Translations under genes and position numbers: made by a program
In this document: piece by piece, positions 48,112 through 58,960 of the stretch
Layout: each line of letters opens with the position of its first letter
Position numbering within the stretch: position 1 is the stretch's first letter
Assembly (NCBI RefSeq): GCF_011386835.1
Contig: NC_088797.1
Coordinates: 39,493,583 to 39,557,582, forward strand
DNA length: 64,000 nucleotides
Direction of reading: 5' to 3'
Source of the DNA: Chrysemys picta bellii
Taxonomy: Eukaryota; Chordata; Testudines; Emydidae
Notes under the pieces: model-generated
Database searches by the model: none
What the model was told of the DNA's origin: nothing
The model's input: only the letters and a program-made list of their open reading frames with translations

Positions 48112-48797
48112 TCAGGTCCGACATTGAGCCTCTGAAAGGAAGGCTCTGGCCTGGTTTGAGTCTAGCATTGCCCCGATAAACTCTGTTCTCTGGACTGGAA
48201 CAAGAGTTGATTCTGCTCGTTTATTAGTAGGCCCAGTGCTTGGAAGGTGGTTTGGACTAGGCTCATGCTGTTCTTCACATGCGCTTCTGAACGGAACCTT
48301 GATCAGCCAGTCATCAAGGTATGGACAAACCTGAATGTCTCGCCTACTATCACCGCCATGCATATCATAAAAACCCGAGAGGCTGCAGACAGACTAAAGG
48401 GAAGGATGGTGAACTGATAATGGGTCTGGTTTATGATAAACCTGAGGAACCTTCTGTGGCATTGGAAGATGGAAATGTGGAAACAGGTGTCTTTGAAGTC
48501 GAGGTTGGCGTACCAGTCCCCTTGATCCAGGAAGGAAACGATGAAGGCCAGAGAGACATGTGAAAACTCAGTTTCTTGTGATAACCTTTGAGACAACACA
48601 GGTCTAGGATGGGTCGAAGACCCCCTCTGGCCTTCAGGATTAGGAAATATTGAAAGTAAAACCCCTTCCCTCAAGTTCTGAAGCACCTTTTCCACCACCC
48701 CTATCCGCAGGAGGGCTTGTAAGAAAGGTGCCTGAAGAGGGATGGGTATGGGGGGGGTGAGAGGGAGGGGTGGAAGAAAACTGAAGGGTGTAATCAT
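48112..48797 (-). pseudogene. Reverse transcriptase remnant, DIRS copy C
   Basis: Two frames. The upstream one has WYANLDFKDTCFHISIF (motif A Asp kept) and HYQFTILPFSLSAASRVF. The downstream one has VCPYLDDWLIK (catalytic YLDD intact) and RTEFIGAMLDS. They join by a frameshift near 48310-48360. RNase H is deleted. Confidence 0.8.
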
Positions 48798-49280
48798 CCA
48801 CCACTAGGGGATCGGGGGTGGAGGAGTGGCCCAACACAGGTTGCACTCCACTCCACCCCTTTGTTGTCCTTTCTTGGTATCGGGGAGTGTCCCTCTTGGA
48901 CTGTTGCTTCTTACCCTTTTTTCTCGGGACCAGAGATGGAGAATAGTGCTGAGAAACAAACGGTGCTGGAGGGGTGCTTTGCACCGAAGTTGAAGCGCTC
49001 AGTGCCAGATTCGATCAGCTTGGCTCGGACGCCAGGCTAAGTGTGGCTTACATTAGGATAGCCCTTCATCTAACTTCCCTGTCTTTCTTTGTAAGAGGCC
49101 TCAAGTCCCAACAGATATCACAACACTCCTCTACATGAGCCTCTCCCAGACACTTCAGACAACTAGAGTGTGGGTCACTCACCAGCACAGGCTTGCCGCA
49201 GGAGGCACAGGGTTTGAAGCCCAGGGAGGGCCTAGCCCCAGGGGTGAAGGGAGCCCCTCTATGTTAAAGGGTCTAACTAT

Positions 49281-49418
49281 CTACTTAGAGGTTTTTAAGG
49301 TCAGGCTTGACAAAGCCTTGGCTGGGATGATTTAGTTGAGGATTGGTCCTGCTTTGAGCAAGGGGTTGGACTAGATGACGTCCTGAGATCCCTTCCAACC
49401 CTGATATTCTATGATTGA
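49281..49418 (+). mobile_element. CR1 3'-end fragment inside DIRS copy C
   Basis: TTAGAGGTTTTTAAGGTCAG through GTTGGACTAGATGACGTCC to GATATTCTATGATTG: the last about 140 bp of CR1 (or of a CR1-tailed SINE). Confidence 0.75.
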
Positions 49419-49739
49419 TCTATACTAATACTATTTACAATATTTATACTACTACTAAAATGAAGACTAATAAACTAAGCTGAAGAGAAACCACTGAATA
49501 ACACTTTGCCAAAGCAAGAGGAGTTGTTCCAGTGACCATCACAGGCAATAAGAAGAAATTCAGAGGGTGTGGGACCGGTAGTGCCCCTTATACTGGCACA
49601 TAAGCGCTTGACATCAGAGGGCACTTGAGCCAGACCAATGAATATTGCTGAGGGAAAAATTTCCGGCAACAGTGCATGCAGCATGCGCACACCTAACGTA
49701 GAATAGACATGAGCAAGTACTTGAAGAAGAACAAACATT

Positions 49740-51504
49740 TGTAAAATTGGTTACTGTAACATGTGGGGGCATATAAAAATGCATGATGTGATATAAAGGT
49801 TTATCAGAAATCACTAGTGATGACTCGCATAAATAACTTATGACTGCACCACTCATTGTAATGTGGTCATCCTAAATTCATGCCAATAAAACCATCATAC
49901 CACACCACTATGTATTGTGCACATGGATGAGAGTGAGTTTGAGTACACACTCACAAACACACACATATCCCTATATACATACATTATATTATTTTTATGA
50001 TCTCATTCATAAAATTAAGTTTCTGAAAAGGACTGCAATCCAGGTGCAAGCCTGAGGGGGTTATGTTGAAATAGTTGGATGGTTATAGACCAAGAACCAG
50101 CTATGGCATCGTTTTTGGCTGGTGCCCAAGTACTGAAAATACCCTATGTATAAATAACTGTCTCCCCATTTTCCTGTAATTAATATTTAAAAGGAAAGCA
50201 ATTAGGGTGGAAGAAAATATTCTCAGCTCATGTAAGTATAAATGTTTTATGTTAAAAATTCATCTAAATGAGAAATTCCTATTTTGATTGGGGGGGGAGG
50301 GGAATCTGTAGCAATTTGAAAATGTTTTGTCTGTTGTAAGAGTGTTCATAAATGTCAATATTTAAATGTAATGTAGATTAATTTGGGGGTGTGATTGACA
50401 GCAAACAGAAAGTATTACCCTCCTGTACAGCATGTCCTCAAAGATGTCTTGCCAAGTTTGGCTGTTTTTATCCTACTATGAGATTGCTTCAGATTCCAAT
50501 CCTTACTTTAGGGAACTGGAGAAGAGAAGGAAAACATTTTTTAAAGTTACTAATGTATCACATTTGTGTAACCTTGCCTTGTGTGTATAGGTGGCATGGG
50601 CTAGAGGGGACTGAGCCCCTCCAAATCAAACTACCTATCAACTCCCCAACTGCCTGGCTCTCTCCCTCCCCGCCCTCATGCATGTACAGGTCTGCATGCC
50701 CTGATATGTGCAACATGACACTATGGCGGTCTCCTCCAGATTCTTCCTAGTGGCAAGAGCCAGTGTGTCGGAATGGGGAGCCAGGGCCACACCAGCACTG
50801 GGGGACAGGTGGAATTTTTGCTGCCCAAGCTAGCTCTCCATTGCATCGGGTCCAGGAGCTGGGGTGAGTGCAGGGTTAGGCAGTTTCACTCTGTAATCCC
50901 CAGGCACAACCCCGCAGGACAGGAGACGAGCTGCTGCTGCCTGGGATGAGTGCTGGGCAAACTCGCTCTGCAACCTCCATGGGACAGGAGCTGCCACTGC
51001 CCCACGGTAAGTGTGGGACAGGCTCGGTCTCCAACCCTCCCCCTGCATTGGGCCCGGATACTGCTGGACCCAGCCCCATGAGACAGGAATCAGTGCTGCC
51101 TGGGGTGAGTGTGGAGCGGGCTTGCCCTCGAACCCCACTCTCTAGGTCTCTCCCAGCCTGGCCTAGCCTCCCCCAAACAATATTTCCCCCCTTCATCTAT
51201 GCCTGTGTGTGTAAAGTTCTCAGGAAGCTAGTGTGCTTGTCCCATCTCCTGAAATGGATTCCTTGTATATTTCACCTACAGGAAACCCTTTCATGACATC
51301 TAAAATATATGGCGTAAGAATTTAACTAGACAGTGCTACTAGTACTTTTAACTCTTCTTCCCCTCCCCAACTGAGATGGAATCTCTCTGTGCATGGCATT
51401 ATAGTAAGAGAGAATCACAGTAAGAGAGAATCCCTGTCTGGAAGCATTTACAATCCAAACAGAAAAAAACAAAGAAAGAGCAGGAGAAAACAAATATTAT
51501 CCCC
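49740..51504. other. Unique stretch, GC-richer near 50800-51150
   Basis: No supported gene. The GC-richer patch contains repeated TGCTGCCTGGGRTGAGTGY-like units (about 50934 and 51091), possibly a short degenerate tandem. Confidence 0.4.
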
Positions 51505-51770
51505 ATTTTTAGAGATGGGAAACTGAAGCACATATATATTGGGGGGGGGGGGGGGAAGGGGTGTTTCGAAGGTATTTAGTTGTCCAAAGATTCAGATAGG
51601 TGCCTAGTGGGATTTTCAAAAATGCCTCAATAGGTTAGGCACCTAATTCCTATTGATTTCAATGGAAGTTAGCATCTAAATACCTCTAAATCTGGCCCTA
51701 AAAATCACACAGGAATCTGTGGAAGAGCCAGGAACTGAATCCACATCCAGAGTCCTAGTGTCCGTCGCTA
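51505..51770 (+). repeat. MIR-like SINE interrupted by a small MITE
   Basis: AGAGATGGGAAACTGAAGCACA and CACACAGGAATCTGTGGAAGAGCCAGG are the two halves of a MIR-like core. Between them lie a G run (51541-51556) and a palindromic insert (GTGCCTAGTGGGATTTTCAA ... AATGGAAGTTAGCATC). Confidence 0.5.
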
Positions 51771-52192
51771 ATGTACAAACTGGCTCAAGTTTAGATCACA
51801 TCATTTTTTAATCTTTTGTGATGGTTAAGCTTTTTAAAATTAATAATACAGCTGCAAAGCCCGAAACAGTAATATATTAAAAGATTTGGGGAAAATAAAA
51901 TGTGAGATTACTTATAACTAATAAATGCATTATCAGTAGATTTTTAAAAGTCATTATTAAATACACCTCTACACCAATAAAACGATTTCCTCAGGAGCCA
52001 AAAAAATCTTACCACATTATAGGTGAAACTGCGTTATATTGAACTTGCTTTGATCCGCCGGAGCACGCAGCCCCGCCCCCCTGGAGCGTTGCTTTACCGC
52101 ATTATATCCGAATTCGTGTTATATCAGGTCGCGTTATATCGGGGTAGAGATGTAGTAACTATGCATTTATAAGTCAGCTTCTAAGGCCACAA
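51771..52192 (+). repeat. Member 2 of the dispersed pair, with MITE
   Basis: Matches 45229-45472 on both sides of the MITE at 51964-52152. Shared landmarks include TTAATAATACAGCTGCAAAG and AAAATAAAATGTGAGATTAC. Confidence 0.75.
51964..52152 (+). mobile_element. TA-flanked MITE, copy 2
   Basis: 189 bp with ends CACCTCTACACC and GGGGTAGAGATG and a TA duplication on both sides (51962-51963, 52153-52154). The comparison with 45229-45472 shows the pre-insertion site. Confidence 0.8.
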
Positions 52193-52449
52193 GACCATCT
52201 TGACGAAGGATAACTTCTTCATAATGTCCCATATTTTTGAGTAACCCATACCACTGAAAGGGCACACACTATAAAGCCTCTTAATTGAGGCCCCATCATA
52301 CTTCAAATTAAATTTCATATTAAATTATATATGTTGTATTTTTAAGATATAAAATTAATTGCATTATTGTATTATATTTAGATTTTTTCTTTATATAAAA
52401 TAATTGGAAGTTTTATCTTACTAAATTTCCCTTTCTTCTCTTTTAATCT
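52193..52449. other. AT-rich unique stretch
   Basis: Nothing recognised. Confidence 0.4.
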
Positions 52450-52798
52450 GGGCATCATTAACTCTGCCCTCCCTCAAAATAAGATTTTAGTCAAATCATG
52501 ATGCTTTTCTCTTAACACCTCCATGACCCACCCTTTTGTTTGTGTCCAGACTGCCAAAACTTCTATCCAGACCCTCATCTCCTCTTTTTACTTCTGCAAT
52601 CCTGACCTCTTTCAGGTCCATTCAAAATGCTGCTGATATAATCATCATCTTCCTAGATCATCAACCTGATCGTGTCACTGACTTCAAGACCCTCTACTTC
52701 CTCTCCCTTCTCTAGAAACTTCTGGTCCTTACTTCCAAAGTGCTTCTTTTATCTCACCATGTCACCACCCATTCCCTTTGTTCTGCCAACAAAAGATA
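52450..52798 (+). mobile_element. Old L2-like LINE fragment, left part
   Basis: Text such as GACTTCAAGACCCTCTACTTCC and the CTTCTGGTCCTTACTTCCAA block resembles the C-terminal coding region of L2-type LINEs. It continues after DIRS copy D at about 58770-58960 (GCATGGAATGCCTTTCCCAA, AAAATCCACACTCATGG). Assignment is from pattern memory. Confidence 0.45.
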
Positions 52799-52801
52799 GA
52801 T

Positions 52802-53104
52802 AGTTACCTGTTCCGTAACTGGTGTTCTTCGAGATGTGTTGCTCATGTCTATTCCACAGTATGTGTGCATGCTCGCCACGTGCACCAGTGCAGGAAGTTT
52901 TCCCCTTAGCAGTACCTGTACCGGGGGAGCACCGCTGCAACCCCTGGAGTGGCACCTCTATATCACGCTATAAGGGGAGCTGCGCACTCCCCCCACCCTT
53001 GGTTCCTTCTTGCTGGACAACTCCAACAGAGGGGAAGAAGGGTGGGGTGTGGAATAGACACGAGCAACACATCTCGAAGAATACCAGTTACGGAACAGGT
53101 AACT
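52802..53104. repeat. Inverted repeat at the 3' end of DIRS copy D
   Basis: Arms 52802-52858 and 53048-53104 (57 bp each, 2 mismatches) with a 189-bp spacer. Conserved core GTTCTTCGAGATGTGTTGCT. Confidence 0.92.
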
Positions 53105-53260
53105 GTCTTTTCTTCTCCGAGTAATTGCTCAAGTGTATTCCACAGTAGGTGATTCCAAGCTATATCTGTTGGAGGTGGGTAGGAGTTACAAGTTCCCAGG
53201 ACTCAGTACTGCCCTGCTGAACCCGGCATCATCCCTAGGTTGGGAGTCGATCGCATAATG

Positions 53261-54231
53261 CTAAGTAAATGTGTGAGCGAAGGCCCAAGTGGCCGCCCTA
53301 CAGATGTCCAGGATAGGGACATGAGCTACGTAGACAGCCGATGAGGCCTGAGCCCCTGTTGAGTGCGCCCTGATGATCGGTGGCGGGGGAACCCCGGCTA
53401 GATCATAGCATGTGCGTATGCACGAGGTGATCCAGCGGGAAAGACGCTGGGTGGAGATTGGTTGCCCCTTCACACGCTCGGCCGAGGCAACAAAAAGTTG
53501 CGAGGATTTCCACAACGGCTTGGTCCGATCCAGATAAAAAGCCAATGCCCTACGCACGTCGAGCGTGTGAAGGCGGCATTCCTCGTTGGAGGAATGGGGC
53601 TTAGGATAGAGCACGAGAAGAAAGATGTTCTGTTCCATATGGAAGGTGGAGACCACCTTCGGGAGAAAAGCCGGATGTGGGCGAAGCTGGATTTCATCCC
53701 TGTGGAAGACCGTATATGGAGGTTCCGAGGTCAGGGCCCTGAGTTCAGAGACATGATGGGCAGAAGTGATCGCTACAAGGAAGGCTACCTTCCATGAGAG
53801 GTGAGACCAGGAATACATGGCCAAGGGTTCAAAGGAAGGCCCCGTGAGGCGGGATAACACCAGGTGTAGGTCCCATTGCACCACAGGGTGTCTAGCATAT
53901 GGGAATAACAGTCAAGGCCTCTCAGGAAGCGGGAGGTTATATTATGGGAGAAGACCGAGAGTCCTTGCACCGGTGGGTGGAAGGCCGATATGGCCGCCAG
54001 GTGTACCCTGACAGAGGCGGGTGCCAGCCCTTGGGTCCTAAGGGACAGGAGGTACTCAAGGATGAGCTGGAGCAGTGCGGACGATAGGGAAGCTCCCCGC
54101 TCCCCCGCCCACCTGGAGAATCTCGACCACTTTGCCAGGTACGTCCGGCGTGTGGATGGCTTCCTACTTTCCAGGAGGACACACCTGACCTCTTCCGAAT
54201 ACCTCCCCTCCTCCTCGTCTAGCCACTGAGC
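53261..54231 (-). pseudogene. Tyrosine recombinase, DIRS copy D, frameshifted
   Basis: The N-terminal core-binding domain (SRKPSTRRTYLAKWSRFS, LILEYLLSLRTQGL, VHLAAISAFHP) is in one frame ending at 53785. The catalytic half is in another (53884-53261), with ITSAHHVSELRAL, where the catalytic Arg of ARRVSEL is His, then RAHSTGAQASS, where the HxxR Arg is Gly, and the frame stops just after AHTFT, before the Tyr. Three active-site defects plus a frameshift: dead. Confidence 0.85.
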
Positions 54232-55980
54232 AACCACGCTGTCAGGTGGAGCATGGCCAGATAGGGATGGAGAAGGCGGCCTCCGTCCTGGGAGAGGAGG
54301 TCTGGGCAAAGCGGCAGCCTCCTCGGAGGGGCCGCCAAGAGGTGCAGGAGGGTCCTGTACCAGTGTTGGCGGGCCCACGCTGGGGCTATAAGGATGACGC
54401 GCGCTTTGTCTGTTTTTACTTTTTGCAGGACTTTGCCGATAAGGGGAAACAGTGGGAAAGCGTAGAAAAGCTGGCCCAATCACTGCAGGAGGAAGGCATC
54501 CAAGATCGCGCCCCTCCCCACACACCCCCGGAACAGAACCGGGGGCAACGCCGGTTCTGGCAGGTTGCAAAGAGGTCGACCTGGGGAACTTCCCAATCTC
54601 GGAAGAGCCGGTGAGTGACCTCCGAGTGGAGCAACCACTCGTACTTGGGGGAGAAAACCCTGCTGAGGCGATCGGTTTGCGTATTGCGGACGCCTGATAA
54701 GTGGAACGCCCTCTGTGGGCTATACAGAACTCCCATAGGCTCAGGGCTTCCCGGCAGAGGGCCGAGGAATGAATCCCGCCTTGCCTGTTGATGTAGTACA
54801 TTGCGGCGGTGTTGTCTGTCAGGACTCTGATCACTTTGCCGCGAAGGTGCGTGTTGAAGGCAACACATGCCAACCGTATCGCCCTGAGCTCTTTGACATT
54901 TATGTGGAGGGACAAGTCTGAGGTCAACCACATCCCCTGGGTTTCCACGTTCCCTTTGTGAGCTCCTCAGCCCAAGTCCAACACATCGGACACCAGGTCT
55001 AAAGACGGGGTCACCTCGCGAAAAGGAACCCCTTGCAGCATATTGCTCGGTAAGACCACCATTGTAGGGAGGCAAGTATCGGGGATGGTACCATGAGAAC
55101 CTTGTCTAGCCCGTCCCGGGCCTGGGAGAACTGGGAGGCTAGCCAGAGCTGGAGGGGCCTCATTTGGAGCCTGGCGTGGCGGACCACATATGTGCATGCC
55201 AGCATGTGCTCCAGGATCCAAAGGCACGCTCTCACTGTTGTCACCGGGAAAGCAGTGACCGAGGCAATGAGATCTTTTAGGGCCTCAAATCTGCCCAGCG
55301 GGAGAGAGGCTGTGGCCCCTAAGGAGTCCAGCAGTGCCCCAATAAACTCTATGCGCTGCACTGGAACTAACATTGATTTGGTCTCGTTCACCACTAGGCC
55401 GAGATCGACGCATGTGGAAAGGAGCAGCTCCACATACGCCCTTACCTGGGACCAAGAGTTGCCCTTGAAAAGTCAATCATCCAGGTATGGAAAGATCTGT
55501 ACCCCTTCCCGTCTGAGGTAGGCCGCTACTACAGCCATGCACTTTGTGAAAACCCTGGGCATTGTGGATAGGCCAAACGGAAGGACTGTGAACTGGTAGT
55601 GGTCTAGCCCCACTAGGAAACGGAGGAAAGGCCTGTGCTCCTCGAAAATATGGATGTGAAAACACACTTCCTGCAGGTCCAGGGCAGCGTACCAATCTTC
55701 TGGCTCTAGGGACGGTATAACAGAGACCAGGGACACCATGCGGAACTTGGAGCGGACCAGAAAACAGTTGAGATCCCGCAGGTCCAGGATGGGCCTGAGA
55801 CCCCCTTTTGCCTTTAGAATCAGGAAATATCAGGAGTAGAAACCCTTGCCCTGGAATTCTACTGGAACTCTTTCCACCGCCCCCAGGTGCAGTAGTCGCT
55901 CCACCTCCTGCCCTAGGAGGTGGGCATGCTCCGGGTCCCACAGGCCCATCGGGGGGGGGGAGGGGAGGGGTTGGGCAGGG
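54232..55980 (-). pseudogene. RT-RNase H, DIRS copy D, with stops and frameshifts
   Basis: RT blocks: WYAALDLQEVCFHIHIF (motif A Asp kept), HYQFTVLPFGLSTMPRVF, IFPYLDD followed directly by TGA at 55475-55473 (Trp of YLDDW lost), then RIEFIGALLDS. A second TGA replaces Arg of the GFYSRYFLI block near 55832. RNase H: INVKELRAIRLA and VIRVLTDNTAAMYYINRQGG, after which the frame shifts (about 54700). The gene would need several repairs and is non-coding today. Confidence 0.85.
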
Positions 55981-56127
55981 GTAAGCTGAACTGCAACGTG
56001 TAGCCCCTATTGGTCCCAAGTTATACAGGACCACGCCCTGCAGAAGGCAGACAATTGGTTACAGAACACAAACTTTATTAATAGGGGAGTCTCCCTGGCA
56101 ACTGCCCTGGTGCCCCCCGGCAAATAG

Positions 56128-58509
56128 TCAAAACCACCTCTTTCCCTGCCTCTTGCCCTTAGAGGGCCCTGGCTGTGGGGCAGAGCGGGACTGTCGCCGA
56201 GACCGGCGCTTCTGGTCTCTCGGCCTCTTGTACGGGGGCTCGTATCTGCTTCTTGCAGGTTGAGCCAACAGTTGCGGTTTGGCCTTGTCCTTAGACGAAG
56301 GGACGTAGGAGCCCAAGGTTTGCAGAGTGGTACTGTAGTCTTTCATCCCGTGCAGCCTGACCTGTGAACAGAGCTTTCCCATCAAACGGCAGGTCCTGCA
56401 TGAGGGACTGGGCCTCCGCCGACAGCCCGGTCAGAAGGAGCCATGACGCCCAGATATCATAGATATGCATAGATATCGTGGATGCCATCGAACGGGCTGC
56501 CGTGTCAACCACGTCCAACGCTGCCTGAAGGGCCGCTTTGACCACCGCCGCCCCCTCATCCACCAGAGCCTTAAAGTCCTTTCTGTCCTGCTCCGGGAGG
56601 AGAGGTTCAAACTTCAGCAGGGACTCCCATAGGTTAAAGTCATACCGGCTCAGCAAGGCCTGATGATTGGTCACCCTGAGTTGGAAACTTGCAGAGGAAT
56701 AAAATTTCCTACCAAAGGAGTCCAGTCTTCTGGCGTCTTTGTTCTTGGGGGTGGGCATGGGCTGGCCCTGTCACTCTCAGTGGTTCACCAATTCCACCAC
56801 TAGCGAGTTAGGTGCCAGGTGAGAATAGAGGTACTCGTCGTCCTTAGCCAGCACAAAGTACTTCCTCTCAGCCTTCTTGGAAATCGGGGCCAAGGAGGCG
56901 GGAGTTTGCCACAAGGTGTTGGAGATGTTGGCCACCCCCTGGTGGAGGGGTAGTGCCACACGGTCCGGTGCCGAGGAAGACAGTACGTTAAAGAGGGAGT
57001 TGGGACACCACCCGCTTTAGCAGGTCTTGATGCGCCTTAAAATCCTCCTGTGGGATAGAGGGTGGGGGGTGCCATTATGGTGTCATTCAGCGCCAAAGAG
57101 AGCTGGCATGGAGCCGTGGGCCTCGGTCGGTACTGGGGGATTGACCCCCAGGTCGGAGACCGGGCACGGAGTCGCCAACTCATGACCTGCCGATTTGTCC
57201 CTCGGCCAAGATGGAGAGGCCAATGGAGCCTGGGATGCCCCGGCCACCGAACGGGTTCCTGTCTGGGTGGGCATCGGTGGCCACGGTGCCCATTGGCACC
57301 ACTGTCCCTGCCACGGGGCCCCTTGCCACTGCCCAAGTTGAGGGCCCGGTGGTGCTAGCTGGTCCGGCTGAGCCACACGGCCCGGAGATGGGCGGCTGGG
57401 TGCCGAGGCTGAGGTTCCCATCGACCGCGCAGTCTGATAGGAGCGGTAGGAACGGCGGTGCCTGCGACGCTGTCTTCCGCGGGACCGGGAACTTGATGTT
57501 GAGGACCGGTACCCGTCAGGAAGTGCTGCTCCAGTATTCGCCTTGGTGCCGGGAGCTCCGGTGCTCAAGAATTGCGAGGGGAGTCCCGTGTGCGACGTCT
57601 GGCAGCGCGGGAACTCAAGCGGGAGCGTCAACATTGATTGTGCTGAGACTGGCTACTGTAACTGAGTCACGAAGAGGAGCGTCTCCAGAGCCTGTCTCGG
57701 TGCCTGCGCCCACTACCGCGCGGCATGGAAAAACCTCAAGACTCCTGCCCAGGCTGCGAACCGGTTAGCCTGGTTGGCATCGAGGGCGGGCGCGAGCTGC
57801 GAGTTGACCGGCCACTGCGCGTCGAACGAGGCAGGGAGCGGTCCTTGGAGTGAGAGCTGTGCTGCGCTGGGGAGGTCTTGTGAGCACCCAGCGGCGGCTT
57901 GCTGCGGGACCGAGGGCCCATCACCAGCCGTGCCCTGGGTACCGGTAGGCTCAGAATGTCTTGTGTGGCCTGTAGAGCCTCTGGTGTCGATGGCATCCCG
58001 GCCGCAGGAGATGCGCGTGCGGATGGTGCCGGGCTGCTCCACTCAGCACGAGTCGGAGGTTTTGGGCCCGGGGGGGACCGAGGGCTGCCCGACACAGGAC
58101 CAGCCTCTCCCCTTTCCCTCTCTCGGCGCCGCTGCGAGGTGGAGCCCTTCCCCTGATTCTTGGAGGGGGAGCGGTGCCGGCTTGTGGAGGGGGCGTTGCT
58201 GCACACCGATGACGCGGTGCCAGGCGCTGAGTCCGCTCAGCGCACCAGAGTTGGGGCCAGTGCCAATTCCATAAGGAGAGCGTGAAGCCTGATGTCCCTC
58301 TCCTTCTTAGTCTGCAGTTTGAATGACCTGCAGATCTTGCAACATTCACTCACATGAGTTTTGCCCAAGCAGCAGAGACACTCAGTATGCGGATCACTCC
58401 TTGGCATGGAACGGCGACAAGAGTCGCACGACTTGAAACCTTGGGCACAGGGCATGCCCCGAGTCCACTCTAACAACTGAAAACTGTTAACTCTAGCGAA
58501 CGGTACCAC
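56128..58509 (-). pseudogene. Gag-like protein, DIRS copy D, broken
   Basis: The start region has a Cys-rich zinc-binding-like stretch (CDSCRRSMP, ECLCCLG, SECCKICRSF), then a stop at 58237 and a long Ser/Arg/Pro-rich low-complexity segment to about 57736. After frame changes comes the conserved gag core (56758-56291) with VDTAARSMAST, LLTGLSAEAQ and DLPFDGKALF, and a basic tail (YKRPRDQKRRSRRQSRS, 56385-56128). The DTAARSMA and LPFDGKxLF motifs are characteristic of DIRS gag proteins, which package the RNA. Frames differ between parts, so not expressed intact. Confidence 0.75.
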
Positions 58510-58769
58510 TAAGGTCGATTAGAAAGGCTGCAGCAGAGCTGGAGCACGAAGTTCTGACCATCTTCACTGGAGCCAAGAAGGAACTGAGGGTGGGGGGAGC
58601 ATGCACCTCCCCTTATAGCGCAATATAGAGGCGCCACTGCAGGGGTCTCAGCGGTTCTCCCCCAGTACGGGTACTGCTAAGGGAAAAACTTCTGGCACCA
58701 GTGCACATGGCGAGCACGGATACCTACTGTGGAATACACATGAGCAATCACTCGAAGAAGAATGGTGGC

Positions 58770-58960
58770 CTCCCATCAATCACCTGTCTGCTTCTCACAT
58801 AGGTGCCCTTGCACCTTTTTATATATTGTACCTTATGCATGGAATGCCTTTCCCAAAATAATATGATTACTTGGTGTTCTTTCAGATCCCTTCTTAAAAT
58901 CCACACTCATGGTGAACTGCCTAATGATAATGGTTACACATGCATGCACACACAGGCTCC
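58770..58960 (+). mobile_element. Old L2-like LINE fragment, right part
   Basis: Continuation of 52450-52798 after DIRS copy D (ATGCATGGAATGCCTTTCCC ... CTTAAAATCCACACTCATGG). Confidence 0.4.

Larger units (their letters stand above)
46866..49733 (-). mobile_element. DIRS-type retrotransposon copy C, internally deleted
   Basis: The left end carries the inverted pair around 46877-46912 and 47098-47135 (core AGCAACACATCTCAAAGAAC). The right end is ...GAGCAAGTACTTGAAGAAGAAC. Between them are a recombinase C-terminal part, a large deletion removing RNase H and the recombinase N-terminus (near 47940-47960), RT fragments, and a gag-start remnant. A CR1 3' fragment (49281-49418) is inserted in the gag region. 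Confidence 0.8.
52802..58763 (-). mobile_element. DIRS-type retrotransposon copy D, full length, inactive
   Basis: About 6.0 kb. The left end (52802-53045) is an inverted copy of the right end (about 58570-58763): both contain the TTAGCAGTACCYGTAC-type and GGTTCCTTCTTG-type blocks in opposite orientation. The internal complementary region follows at 53048-53150. Read leftwards: gag (58509-56128), RT-RNase H (55980-54232), tyrosine recombinase (54231-53261). All genes carry stops or frameshifts. Inserted in an L2-like LINE. Confidence 0.9.

Noticed and set aside
57211..58274. Long plus-strand open frames (185 and 166 codons) over DIRS copy D gag
   Set aside because: They are antisense to the low-complexity GC-rich gag region, have no recognisable motif and are explained by composition.
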